This document shows, one piece after another, positions 46,112-58,599 of a DNA stretch of 64,000 nucleotides (positions are counted from its first letter, which is position 1; each line of letters starts with the position of its first letter). This DNA comes from Branchiostoma floridae (Eukaryota > Chordata > Leptocardii > Amphioxiformes > Branchiostomatidae). A program made the position numbers and the translations under genes. The stretch is taken from positions 11,745,549 through 11,809,548 of the forward strand of contig NC_049990.1 in assembly GCF_000003815.2 (NCBI RefSeq), in the 5' to 3' direction. A model generated the notes under the pieces. It saw nothing but the letters and a program-made list of their open reading frames with translations, was not told the origin of the DNA and did no database searches.

Positions 46112-48198
46112 GTCTGACTCTGTCTCCTCAACAGTTATTTACCTGGCAGTGAGTAGAGGATGAGTGGCGGTGTTTTTATCCCATCTTTGTTATGCAGAAG
46201 CTAAGCAAACAAACGCTATAACATACTTCGTTATCTGCATGACTGCTCAGCTTTCCGATTGCCCAGGAAGGATATACAGTTGGCAACAAAATTAGTCATG
46301 ACACTCATAAATTTTCATCAATTGTCGTATGTGGAAAATGGTTTATTTTTCTGTTCTTCTTTAAACTACTTGCGCAACTTAGAACATTGATGGATATGAT
46401 TAGATGATAGTGTTTATGAAATTTCAATGTACAGAGGCACTTTATTCATACTTTAAAAATATGTCACTCACATCTATCAATGCATTTTCTTAGATTGTTT
46501 CAAGTTCAAAGTCTTAGTTTTGAAAATGAGGTCAGGTCGTAATTGTTTTGATTAACAATTGACAAATAAATGATTTCTAAAAATAAGTTCCAAATTTTAC
46601 TGTGCTTTATTGAGAAAAAGCCAATTCACAATAGGTATAATACTTGAGGTAATTTAAATTTTGTTGTCAACTGTGAAAGTGCAGTTCCTGACGACAACAC
46701 AGGTATTCTTACTAAGCTCCCCTTTAACCTTTTCCTACACCAAATAACCGAACAAGCTTTAGTCGAACATGCATAAGATGTAATACTATGCAAAAGGTGT
46801 TAAAGTAAACTTTTTCCCTTTTATCTTATTACTTAACCCATGTACAGGGAGCGGCATCATTTATAAAGCCCAAAATAAATCTAATTATAACAACTTTATG
46901 ATTAAGTAATGTGACATGTAGGTTCAATTTGGGATAATTCCTGATAAATGGAAAATATGTTTTATTGATTTAATCAGTTACCCCAGTTGTAGTCTAGAAA
47001 TACATGGTATGTTTACATCTTTTAGAAGACAAATCTAACATTATAATCTGGGAGTGTCACGTTTATATGACACACCCAATATAAATATAGTTACGTCTTT
47101 TCGCTGGCTTCAAAATATTTGGAGGTCTGGCACTCTTTTCATGCGATAAAAAAAATTTATATTTGATCCAAAATGCACGGAGTATCAACAAAATATGGTT
47201 CGAAATCCTTGTTTTACCGTGATATCATTACGTTTCTATCGAGATCATTGGCGTTAATAAGACACCAGTGAAAGACCTTGAATACCTCTTTTGGGTGCAG
47301 TCAAATTCTTGCCCAGCCACCGAACAAATTACAGTAGCTTTTTGTCCAAAGTTCGTCTTCAACCGTTAAATTGACTCGTCCAACCACTAAGTCAGCCAAA
47401 AGTACTAACCTTCAATGCATTATAACTAAACTCGTAAAACTACGTTCATCGACCATCTTAGATATGATCATTAAAATAAATTATGAGGATTCTACTTAAT
47501 ATATTTCAATGTAACACTCACTAATGGATTATACCGCCTTTTGAATATTTCGTGACACAAGGGATTCAGGTGAGAAATATAATTGATTTGTCCCTTCTTA
47601 TGGAGCAAGGCTATTAAATGTCTGACAGTTGGAAACATTAAGCCTTATCCAGGCCGAGGTCAGATAAGATACCGTTAATCTACTTTAACTGATTAGAATG
47701 GCTATAATTTCAATGCTCCATCGTGACAGAACAATCATACCCAAAAGACATGGTCTTCAGTATAGAGATACTCCCCCTTGTTGTCAATGCTTAAGGCTAT
47801 CTAAAACGTCATGTTCGCGCCCACTTCCTAATTGGACAATTCTGACATTCTTCACTACACCAAAATAAGAAATGTGGAATTTATTGTCATTTTCAAAGAA
47901 TCCAGATATTACTTAACCTGTGCATCGCAGCTAATGTTCAAAACCATTACAGTTTTAGAATAACCCAGTATTTACTACACGTTTGTAGATAGGAAGACGC
48001 CCCAGAGACAGGTCAAGTGGAAAGACAAACAGTAAGAGTATTTCAAAGATCCCATTCAAAATACCCCCGAAAGTGGATTCCCACGCTTGGCTAGCGGTTT
48101 CCCATGAACAGTAGATGCCACTCCGTAGTGCAAGACAAAGCAGGAGAGAGAAAAGACGCGGACACGGTGCTTTATATGATAAGAACTAGTAGACTTAC

Positions 48199-48250
48199 CT
48201 GTGCCGGTGTGATCAGAACTACACTAAAGGGTACATGAAATATTTATGTG
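48199..48250 (-). other. Possible 5'UTR exon and start region of gene C (right boundary approximate)
   Basis: A strong donor (GGCACAG then GTAAGT) is at 48197-48199. Its acceptor partner could be at 46143, just before the 31-base leader of the gene C start exon. An AT-rich ATAAATATT stretch (48238-48250) might be a TATA-like element. There is no coding evidence. Confidence 0.35.
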
Positions 48251-49954
48251 GGAGGTAGCTTACTGAGTCCTTGGGGAAGGTTCGTGTAATATTGTGGAGA
48301 TCATTGGAGATTTTCCAATTGCATTTGAAATTGAACATCCATTAAACCAGTGGCTTGTCATAGGTACTTATGTGTGTTAGTTTATTCAAAAATCGCGGAA
48401 GGAAATGTATTTCTATGAACATCTGAGGAAGCGAACTGTGAAAAATGATCGAGCCCACTTGAATATGAAATGACACTTCCCCCAAAATCCTTTGTTCCCT
48501 TTCCTTGGCACACCCAGACCTTTTACACAATTGATTCAACACGTGAGGTCAAATGTCTTTTAGGTATTTACAAGTTCGTCGCATGATACAAGCAACATCT
48601 TGTGTTTTCCATACATTATCTACATTTTGCGTTTGTCATTCTTTACACTATTTTACTTTCAACGCTTAAGGTAGACGCTACAAGTGTTGAAATCGTGGTT
48701 TGGTAGACAGGGACACCAGTCTGATATGTATTATGAGTCATCTGCGGTTGTCTCTTACACATGTTCGTGCATACGCCTTAAGACCTATCTACATGAAAAG
48801 GTCACAAAAGCATTACATTTGTCTCTGTCTGTCCAACATACTAATGTGATCATCCTAGTCAAGGATGCTGTGCTTATCTTCTAACTAATTATACGTAGGA
48901 AAGATAAAAGAACAGATGTAGGGATGGATGATAAAAAATCTCATCTCTTATTTTATGCATATATCCCTGATAGATAAACGGTAAGAATGAGTGTCAACAT
49001 AGATATCTTTTCTACTAGGTCTCTGTAATGGTACAGCCCTACTTGTAAATCATCGTACTAGCGGACACACCTGTGCATTCAACCATCAAGTACAGTTTGG
49101 TCTGTCGTCTTATGTCTTTGTTAGGCAGCTTTTTGTATCCTTTGTCCATAACCTATCCCAGCATACCTCGACAATTGGCAGCTCTTTTGACAGGCTCTGC
49201 TCATGATCCGCCAGAAAAACTGGATTTTCTACTGGGTGAGCCGTTTCGGGTCGTTTCGTCTGTATGGCTCTTTGTCTTGTGGGAAGTGACCTCTGTACAA
49301 CAGTTTACACAGACAAGAATTGTTTCTGGACTCGAGTGGTCATATTATGGCGCATATCTTACTTACCAAGAATTCACCAGTTAGTATTTTAACCGTCAGG
49401 GCAAATTTCTGGGTTAAAGTGGTACCTCCTAACCAAGTGAAATGGACTTACTTGTACGAACCATTCGGTCGTAAAATCGGCACCAACATTGTCCCCAGGG
49501 ACAAAATATTGTGTCAACAACACAGCTGTGGGAGGGGGGTACACACCTCGGGCAAAGGGCAAAGGACACCAAACAGACTGGTATAGAATGTACTGAACAT
49601 TCGTGCAAAAAAACACAAGAACAAGTTATGATTGTCTTAGGTTACAAATCATCAAAAAGTTGTCTGTAATGAGTGCGTTGTTAGTGAAGGGTCATAGTAT
49701 GCATAATTGAATTGACAGAATCATTATGCCACTTAGCGACAGACACTTTTTGATACATGAAAGGGACTAGTATAATATAGTCATGGTCAATACATGTACA
49801 AACATGTCGCATGTCAATACACCTATGTTCAGTTCTAGCTTCATTCACTGAGTTTGTCACCCACGTCAGTATACATTCCTTCTTTCATCAGTTTCCTGAG
49901 AGCAGCATAAAAAGGTGGCTAATATACAGATGACAGAGGCTCTATCAGCTAATA

Positions 49955-50532
49955 CGAGGGGCGTTCAATAAGTAATGACTCTGACTCATTTCCCATAGCA
50001 GGAGATTAATGAAACTTGGCACAGTTATTAGTCTTTCTCTTCATAGGAACCACCCAGAGTTATTCATTTCTCCCATCGTTTGATGCAGCTCTGGACACCG
50101 TTTTTGTAGGACACCCCAGGTTGGTCCTTCAACAGATGCCTCATCAATGGCAGAAGAGGAACGACCAGGTCTGGGAGCTGTTTCCACAGACTTCCGGCCA
50201 TGTTTGAATTCAGGATGCCAGCGTTTTACAAGGTCTTATGATGGGGCATCATCGCCATAAGTTTCTTTCATTTCATCAAAAGTCTCCTTTGGTGTGCGTC
50301 CTTTCAAATACAAAAACCGGATCACTGCGAGACACTCAACTGGCTCCATTTCACACCTGGGCCATTTCACACCTAACTCAGTTCAAACACCAATAAATCA
50401 GAAACTACAATTAGTTCAGAGCTCTTTTTTGCAAGATCATTTATAGAGATATCTATCATTACACATGCAAAATTTCATCTAGATCAGACAACTGGAAGTG
50501 GGTCAGAGCTATTACTTATTGAACGCCCCTCG
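49955..50532 (-). mobile_element. Internally deleted mariner element with broken transposase
   Basis: Terminal inverted repeats CGAGGGGCGTTCAATAAGTA and its complement are flanked by TA. On the minus strand a frame from 50349 reads MEPVECLAVIRFLYLKGRTP, then KETFDEMKETYGDDAPS, an in-frame TAA at 50236-50238, then KRWHPEFKHGRKSVE and APRPGRSSSAIDEASVEGP. This is the N-terminal helix-turn-helix part of a mariner transposase. The catalytic DDD region is absent and the element is under half the usual 1.3 kb, so it is inactive. Confidence 0.88.
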
Positions 50533-50776
50533 TATATAGATGAAAATGGCATCTGCATAATAATATTACTCAGCTTATCAAAGCAATTAATACTACTCCT
50601 TAATAACACTAATAATGCAATTAGTACACCTAAGACGTCATAAAGGCAGTTGATGCTTATGACTAAAATAAACATAGTCTTATTTAACATTTGTCGCGGT
50701 TAATGCTTTAAGCACTGAAACGCACACAGCAACCAAATCGTAACATTGTGATCATGCTCTTCATATAAAACATTAT

Positions 50777-50782
50777 TTTATT
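50777..50782 (-). terminator. Polyadenylation signal candidate, gene B
   Basis: AATAAA on the minus strand, about 180 bases after the gene B stop codon. Confidence 0.55.
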
Positions 50783-50958
50783 TTTCTCACTGAGGCTAAT
50801 TGAAACGCAAAAAAAATCAGTATTGCTCGATAAAAACAGTATTACAAATGTGCAAGACAAACTCTACCATCACACTTATTCATTATCCAACTATGATACC
50901 TGAGAAATTTAAGTATGTACAATGCTATGTTCATGAAGTATTCTCATAGGCCTATCTT

Positions 50959-52280
50959 TCACCATTTGATGCTCTCCACTCTGACCAGACTAACCTTAGC
51001 TTTGCCCTTTTCATTGTCTGAGGCAAAAGGCAGTCCTTCAACACTTTTACTCAGTGGTTTCATAGGCGAAAGTGGCCGTGGTGGGCTAGTTTCTTTTATC
51101 ACTGGACTACTCTTGTTCTTTCTAGATTTCCTTTTCTTTGGAAAGCACAGCGTTGTCTTTTCTTTCACTTTACCTGTCTCATTTTGTTGATTCCCAATTT
51201 CTTCGATTGATTTTTCAACATGAGAATCGTTTGGCGTACCTGCCTTAACACCCTTTCCTTGAGCTTTTAACTTTGAGGCCTCCTCTTTGTTTGAAAGATC
51301 TTTTACCATTTCCTCATTTTCTACAAAGCTTACTTTCTGCCGCTTCTTTGACTTTTCATCAGCAACTTTTGTGTCAATTTGAGGAGTTAAAGTTGGGACG
51401 ATTTCTTCTGCTTTCGAATTCTTTCCCAGAAATACAAATCCTTCTGTGTTCCTGTTGGGAGTAACATCAGGTTGTGACTGGCTCAGTCTCTGGTTTAATT
51501 CTGTATCTTTAGGATCACTGACTAACCCTTGAGAGCTCATTCTTCGACCTGTTTCAACCTTACTTTCATCGTGATTTAGGTCATACGAACTTCTGTTTCC
51601 TCTCAAACTCTTCCGCAGCACACCTGCTATAAACCGGGGCTTTCCGTCTTCTTTCTTGTCAGTCGCCATCTTGGATGCCATATTTGGGTCAGCCTGACCT
51701 TTGACCTCACCGACAACATGTTTCGGCTCTTCTAAACCACTCGGTGCCATATCATCAGACTCAGGAGCTTCTGTGGTGGGCTGTAAGGGTGCTCGACGCT
51801 CCCTCTTGGACTCTCGTTTCACAATCGCCCTGTACTTCCTCGTGATGAACGATTGGTGGCGCCTCAAGTTGGCGCTCACTTCAGCCTTTTGTTCTGCCTG
51901 AATAGCAGGAGAGATCGGGTTGTTTTCCTTTCCTGACGAACTTGAATCAGAACTTGACGGTGACCACAGACCAGTGTTAACCCAGTGGTCGATCTCCTCG
52001 TACGAAGGCCCTTCTGGTGGTCTCTCTTCTCCTTCGCCTTCCTTTGGCGGGAAACCAGCCACGGGACCTTGAACGTCTTGGTTTGGAGCTTTTGAGAAGA
52101 GTTTCGACATCAGTCCTGGTTTCTTCCTTTCCGTGAGTTCGACTTTAAACGGACTCCCCGGGACATGGTCGTCAGTCCACTTGATGTGGATGAAGTAGTC
52201 GCCTGCGGACTGCGGCTGGAACGACACCGCCACGGGACAGTTGGGGCCGTCCATAGCTGTGGTCATAACCGGCACATTTC
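50959..52280 (-). CDS. Gene B exon 4: end of repeat and long disordered tail
   Basis: The first 50 residues finish the filamin repeat (VSFQPQSAGDYFIHIKW, DDHVPGSPFKVEL). The remaining 390 are hydrophilic and low in hydrophobic residues, with Ser runs, Lys/Arg clusters (KRESKRERR, KSKKRQK) and a segment FIAGVLRKSLRGNRSSYDL at 51577-51636. That segment resembles VMDRIKTFFGREKTSYDL in the gene D N-terminus. No membrane segment is visible. A minus-strand AATAAA lies at 50777-50782, about 180 bases after the stop. Confidence 0.86.
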
Positions 52281-55200
52281 CTAAAAAAAAAAAAACATAT
52301 CAGAACAACTCACTCAGAGATGGCAGACTGACTTAATCCCCTTACCCATGCTCATCTGTTACCCTTTTAGTCCTACATATATAAAAAGAATGACACCGGG
52401 AATAATGCTACAATTATGAATTATTGGAAATAGCAGAAACACACATAGTCAAGTAGGCAGACAAACAAGCCGAAGTATTACCTCACTCCCTTGGGGTTAG
52501 GTTACATTGGCTAAAATCTTAAGAAGCTAGATACTAAATAATCCTTGTGGGATTACCTTGCAGTGTCATTTCTATTGCTGTCATTTGCATATATATACAA
52601 GCTAGGTTAGGTCGTTAATTTACGTTAAATCTTAAGAATAAAGAGAGAGTTAATAATCCAAGACTACCTGCAGGCCCTAGCACGTTGACCATGAGCACAC
52701 CAGTTCCTGCATCTACCGTCTCACACACGATGTTACCCCTGTACGTGTCCAGGTCTCCGTTCTTCAACCCCGGCCCACACACCCTCACCCGGGCAGCGTC
52801 CGGGTAGTACGGGCTTCTCACGTCGATAAGGACAGGGGCTCCTTTAGTTAAAGACAGCAATCACGGTTTTAGATTAGAATCTTCAGTTGGACAAAGAACG
52901 TTATAGTATACTAGTACGTAACTTAGGAAAATTAGAAGCATTAAGATTTTACAACCCATTGCAACTCAGATATAAGCGCCAGTAATTTGAGCTTTGTTTC
53001 TTAAAATACCAGCTTGTCAAAATACACTCAAGATTAATTATCTACATATACATACATGGACCGGATGTTTTCAAACGCCAAAGGGGAAATGTGGGTAACT
53101 TAAAATGTCGAAAAGCTTTGATAAGCTTCAGAAAATAATCTCACTTATAATCTACGAATTTAGCAACAATACGGGTGCGACTGAAACCACGTATCAATAA
53201 CTCAATGTGCCAACAGAAAAGAAGACCATAGAATCTGCCAAGGAGGCTTGATGTAAAAAAATATACAGACTGTACATTCTACATTCAAAAAGATCATTAT
53301 AACAAGGATTGTCTCTGATTTAGTCCTACCAACACAAATTGCAGATTTTGAAGGATTTACCTAAAGAGTATCCGTTGACCAGGATGTTGACGAAGTGAGC
53401 CCCCAGACGTTTCGGAGTGAAGGAGAAATGTTGAATCTTGCCGTTCCCAATGCTGCGGTATTGTACAGCAGGCTCGCCCTTGTACAGGATCTCAATGGAT
53501 ACAGGAACTCCGGCGATGAACGCTGTATCCACTGTAGGATACCATAATTATAACACCATGAATTAGTCAGTCAACTAAGTAATTACATGCTGTAACCTTC
53601 ATGTCGAAATATGCTTTCATATCAGATAATGTACGCTCGTAAATATCAGTTTCTGGCCCTATTCCCTGTGTTTGTTTAAAGTTATAGTTGATGCAGATTC
53701 GCCAAATCACTTTCTGTATGTCTTGCCATCGGTACATGGTTTGTATCTATATCTTGTATTCGACCATATATATTCCAATACTGTCTATGTTGGCAGAAAA
53801 TGTTTCCAAACTATGCAGTTTAAAAGTTATCATAAAGAAAAGAAAAGAATTGTTGTTGTTGTTATATCTGCGACACACAAGATAACTTTTGAATTCGTAA
53901 GCACAGAGTCGACGGCCGATATAATTATGCAAAACGACTAAATCCGCTGCCCGTTAGGGAGTGCTTTGCAGATATTTCGTCGTCACAAATTATTTGCTAT
54001 AATACTTACACAATGAGCGTACTGTGTTGCACAAAATGTACCTACGTGACCGTTCCGACGTCCCTTCACTACAGCATTGTGCCAAAATGAAAACCGAGAA
54101 ACCTTCAATACTGTTCAATCGATTACCGATAAAACAGATTTCGACCTTTTACCCCTTCTAGTACTTCAAAAACAACGTTTCAAGAGATTGCACCAGATTT
54201 TCCGAATACCAATACTTGGCTAAGTGCTGATTTGGACAGTAGGTACGTACAAGAGCTGTGATTTGACATGCTTCGATGCTGGTCAGTATTATGTTACACT
54301 CACGTCTGTTCTTGAATAAATCTTTTGTATCAAAACTATACAGGTGTAACTAATAGAGTACGTGCAAGTTTGTTATGCCACTTGGGCACTTTTAAGAGAA
54401 TTCCTAAGCCATATAAATCAGTTTTAATGCAGCATTTCAGGCAACAAAGACACATCTGTAAACTGTATAATGTAAAGATTGTTGTTGATTTTTCCTAATT
54501 TTTACAGAAAAGGCGCCTATAGAAATAATACACGTGAATTTTTTTTATTACAAAAAGGTAATCATATAAAATGTCTAAATGTTGTTGTTTTGAAAAAAAA
54601 AACTATTACTTGAGATAAAAGTATGTTTGATCCACAGTCAAGTACGTGTCGGTAACGTTTGATGTAAATCCTTTTCGGATATGGAGAGGGGTTTTCGTTT
54701 ACTACCAGTTGGCATTGTCTTTTAAGTACCTCGTTCAAAATGTACTTAAAATAGGTTAAAAGAGTAAGTTAGACCGAGAGCATGGCAACTTAAATATGGG
54801 TCTCAATCATACCGTAAGTCAATCAGTATGAAAGTATATCTTAACATAGTCTAATAGACTGATAAGTATGCGAAACAAAAATTTACCCTGACCCTTACAT
54901 TTGTCCATTAATTATTGCTGACATTTTACAAGATTATGACCTTTGACCCTAGCCCATAATATGCACATCTGCACCTGTCTGCGCTGTCGTCTGACAACCC
55001 GTTGTGACATTTCAAACGATCGCCCAATTTACAAACGATCATCGTAATTTGCAGCTGTACTTCGAGGGTGTGTTTAAAGAGCGCTGTTTGCCTTATTAGT
55101 AAATATTTACGCGGTGACGCAACAAAACTTTAAGCGAATATCACACAACACGATTCAATACTCCAAGGACGTTGTAACGTTATAACGTCCTTGGATACTT

Positions 55201-55419
55201 TGTTGATTTCCCAAATATGTGTCAAATCTAAAACAATGCCAACGAGCATTACTGATTCTATTAGTTTCTATTTTCATCACATAACGTGAAACTATCAAAC
55301 CTTCACCTATAAAATGAATGCTAGCAATAATCACAAATCCTCTTACCTAAAACAGCTGTTTCCAGAAGTACATACGCCCTTTTCGGAATGCGAACCGATA
55401 CCTCACGATCCGTGGCCAT
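50959..55419 (-). CDS. Gene B: short two-repeat filamin-like protein with long disordered tail
   Basis: Four coding exons: 55347-55419, 53361-53531, 52668-52841 and 50959-52280 (stop TGA). All introns are GT-AG, phase 1, giving 579 residues. The ATG has A at -3 and G at +4, and an in-frame TGA lies 6 bases upstream, so translation cannot start earlier in this exon. Residues 1-81 form one degenerate filamin repeat, about 82-190 a canonical last-type repeat (GPGL, VCET, VPGSPF), and the rest is a Ser/Lys/Glu-rich tail without a recognised fold. There is no CH domain and too few repeats for a normal filamin. It looks like a truncated paralogue that kept the C-terminal repeat and acquired a new tail. 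Its actual function is unknown. Confidence 0.82.
52668..52841 (-). CDS. Gene B exon 3: start of last-type filamin repeat
   Basis: Encodes ARVRVCGPGLKNGDLDTYRG, then NIVCETVDAGTGVLMVNVLG and PAG. It aligns by eye with the GPGL exons of genes A (59395-59562) and C (31756-31923). Confidence 0.9.
53361..53531 (-). CDS. Gene B exon 2: degenerate filamin repeat
   Basis: This 171-base exon encodes VDTAFIAGVPVSIEILYKG and HFSFTPKRLGAHFVNILVNG, the SFTPxxxG hairpin of a filamin repeat. It is close in length to the 174-base d exons of gene D and also begins VDT. The usual AGxG turn is altered (IAGVP). Confidence 0.82.
   Translation of the reverse strand, partial: WIQRSSPEFLYPLRSCTRASLLYNTAALGTARFNISPSLRNVWGLTSSTSWSTDTL
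55162..55195. repeat. 34-base near-perfect palindrome in gene B intron 1
   Basis: TCCAAGGACGTT and AACGTCCTTGGA flank GTAACGTTAT, itself nearly self-complementary. Only one base pair in the whole 34-base dyad is mismatched. Confidence 0.8.
55347..55419 (-). CDS. Gene B exon 1: start codon exon
   Basis: Encodes 24 residues beginning MATDREVSVRIPKRAYVLLE and ending at donor GTAAGA in phase 1. The phase fits the next exon (split codon gives Val). An in-frame stop just upstream fixes the start. No similarity to a CH domain or signal peptide is visible. Confidence 0.72.
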
Positions 55420-56245
55420 ATTTCAGCTACTTCAAGAAGGTCCCGTCTTCAAGTTAAATATTGTAGACGTTTATAGCATCAAAAGTCCGCGGTACAATTG
55501 TAAACCCGTATAGAAGTACACATCTCTTTGCGGTGACATCCCGAGATGATATGGCGAGATGTTGTCTTCGCGTAGGTTCACCCCAGGCACCGGCATGAAC
55601 AGGGGTCAAACAGCTGGCTATTGTCCTTTCATCTAGATAAAGGTACTTAAGACGTGACTTGTAGTGACCACACAAGTTACCCAAAGTCTTTCTTAAGGAC
55701 GCTAGGTGAAGTCCAACAGGTAAGACGTAGCTTGAGTTGTTCCTTGGACATAAACTGGTACCGGTGTGTAACAACTACAGACTCACAGAGATCTGTGAAT
55801 ATATGTAAACACGTGTCTCATTTGCATTTTCCTTCGGGCTGTTCCCATGTGTTAGTAGAGCATTAAAACAAGAGAAGAAAGACTGGTTTCTCCGTTTTTA
55901 ACCTCTCGAGTGTATAGCATGACGAATATTTGCAGACATATAACTCTGAAACATGAACGTTGACGTTTGTTTGAACCAGATGGTTTCACAGAAGGGTGGT
56001 CAATTTTCAGCTGCGTTGGAGTAACGTTCATTGAGACTTTACGGTTCGTTTGTTATACCGGAACTTCCATTCATCGTTGGATTTTGAAAAGGCAAATGCC
56101 AGTTATAAGTGGTCCTCGTTTCAAAGCTCGTTTCTTCTTAGACGAAGACAGCACAGCGACGACACGACGTTTGTAGACTGAAAAGTTGCAATAGAACACT
56201 GAACTATTCGGTAGTGGTCTTTTATTTGTTGTATTGATAACATCA

Positions 56246-56275
56246 ACTCTCATAATTCCACCGAATTATGAGAGT
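56246..56275. repeat. Perfect 13-base hairpin upstream of gene B
   Basis: ACTCTCATAATTC and GAATTATGAGAGT are separated by CACC. It lies about 830 bases upstream of the gene B start codon and has no T run of a bacterial terminator. Confidence 0.75.
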
Positions 56276-58316
56276 CATATATTACCATTCGTCACGGTTT
56301 TTCATCTGTTTGTTTACGCTTTACGTAAAATGATAACTTTTGCGACAAACCCCAGAAAAGAATGAAGCCTTACAGATGGTATCGATCTGACCAGTGAGAC
56401 AAGATTGTAGACAAGTCTTTTGTTTCTGCGGTGTATATTCCACCTACAGGTTAATGGGGTCAACTGTCCTGTCCCAAGAAACTAACCGCGACATTTTGAT
56501 TTCAACTCAAAAGTTAGTACAACGCTTAACTCTAACACAAAGCATATACATGGATAAAAGTTTCCAGGTGCAGCTATACACGGAACAAACCTATGTTGTC
56601 GATAACAAACGCTTGAAATTAAGGTAGTAGGACACAGTATTTATGCGCGATCCCCGGGGTCTATGACGCGGGTACATAAAGTAGTACGGATAAACTTGTT
56701 GAAGGAGAGGTAGAAAGCCTTATTTGAGAGGCAGCCAGATATAACCTGTGCTGCGTGGTCACGAAAGGTGTCGACTTTGAGACTGTATGGTTTGTATTGT
56801 GAAAGTTTTCTATTTCATGTATAAATGCACCCCATTACGCAACTGCCCTTCTGGGGTGAGCCGGCTGCCGTTATTTCAAGGTGGCGTGATAAGGCGATAC
56901 GTCGACAGGGTTTTTTAAATTTAATTTTTTGTGGCTTGTACCCTAAACTCAAACATACCCGTTTTGGGCGTTCCTGACGTGCACCCTACTATATTTTTTC
57001 GCGTCGAAGCCAGTCACCTTGTGGCCCTTAACTATGGAAATCCCCAAAGGCCCAAAACTGCGTTATGCTACCTGAAGTTAACTTTCCTACGTATAAACCT
57101 TTCAGTTCACAACCCATATATGACGTTTATAACAGTCCCTCTTCTGTCTCATTTATCCCGGACTGTCCAGTCCAAATCCTATTCGATATCATACTACATT
57201 TGTCATTTGTATTACTTTAATTTTCACGTTTCATTGATGATGCTAACGTTTCACCCTAAAGAACCGTCACCCTTGTTCCTTGTACTTTTTCAACTTACTT
57301 GATCAATAAATAAAATCAACCTAACGACAAGACTTTGTGTCGATAGTGTTAGTTTTATTCCAAATGATTATACAAAGGAAGTGTCACACTCTATTATGGA
57401 CCCAAAAATGTCTGTAAATTTGGCCGCTGTGACATTAAATATTCTCGATTCCTACACGTACTTTCTCACCATGGTTAAGTCATTACTACAAATATGGTCA
57501 GACTTTACATCTACATATTCTAAAAACTGCTATGTACAACGTAATAAGTTGACAATTTTTACAATACCATTCTATTGAAATGAACCTGAAAATGTTACGT
57601 GACATAATTACGTATATGATATAAAGTGACTTTCCAGAGATTCGTTCAAAGATTATTGCCATTTAACACTGATGGAATGAGCAAGAAGTTAGAGAAATCT
57701 CTCATAAGTAATAAAATAAATATACTTGTCTAAACTAGCAACACAGGCACGCAAACATTATCCTACCTGATGTAGTATTGTAACTTTTACAAAAAAAACA
57801 CATTAAAAGTCTTAAATTTTTACATTATAGAAATTGTACAAGATCGAAAATGCTATTAGTAACTTATCACGTTAAAAAGTTAAGTGTTAAAAGTTAAACG
57901 TTTAATGTACAAGAACCCTTGTTAAGAGAGGCAGTTTCAATAAAAAGATGCACGATTCTATTAAAGTACGTATGTGCAGCGAAGTGCATTGTGGGCACTA
58001 TGTCAAAGGTCAAGGGCCCTGAGATATAAACAAAACACGTCTAGAAATTTTTTATGCAAGCCATACGCTGGCCTAGACTGTTTACAAGTTAGGGGCCTTC
58101 ACATTTGACAGATTATACCCATGATGCATTTTTGTTGCGCATGCGTACCTGGGATAGCAAGCCTCATTTTGTTGTCGCCGCCTGTAAAGAGTTAGTATAT
58201 GCACATGTCAATGCCAACACGGAGGGCACTGACGCCCAGATCACTCTCATCGGAGGCATCTATCACGAGAGCTAACTCCATGTGGATTCAAATTTCGCAC
58301 TCTAGAAAAACGAGCA

Positions 58317-58322
58317 TTTAAT
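58317..58322 (-). terminator. Polyadenylation signal candidate, gene A
   Basis: ATTAAA variant on the minus strand, about 280 bases after the gene A stop codon. No AATAAA is closer. Confidence 0.3.
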
Positions 58323-58599
58323 ATTCAGTAAATGCAAAGAGATAGAAACGTCTTTCATACAAAAGGGACATAGAATATGTACCATATCTCTCCGGCTGTG
58401 CATTGCCAAATGCATTTTGCAGTACGGATTATTTTGCTCACGCATAAAATAGGGATACAATACTGATAAAACTTGCAGTGTGACTTTTAAAAGTCTATTT
58501 CCGTCACATGAACGCAGACGCACGCATCCTTAGAAAAGTCTTCTTGGCAGGCACCGCAACTAAACGTTGATCATACGATGCCCCGGATGTAGGCTTTCC

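Larger units (their letters stand above)
46143..50958. other. Spacer between genes B and C
   Basis: 4.8 kb with the gene B 3' end, the mariner remnant (49955-50532) and the possible gene C 5'UTR exon (48199). The rest is AT-rich with no frame that resembles a protein on either strand. Confidence 0.7.
55420..58599. other. Spacer between genes A and B
   Basis: 3.2 kb containing the gene B 5' region, the hairpin at 56246-56275 and the gene A 3' UTR. Open frames at 55454-55774 (minus) and 56931-57302 (plus) show no family features. No promoter element was identified. Confidence 0.65.

Noticed and set aside
56931-57302. 123-codon plus-strand frame between genes A and B
   Set aside because: No recognisable motif or domain and no splice or promoter context. 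Composition is like the surrounding spacer.
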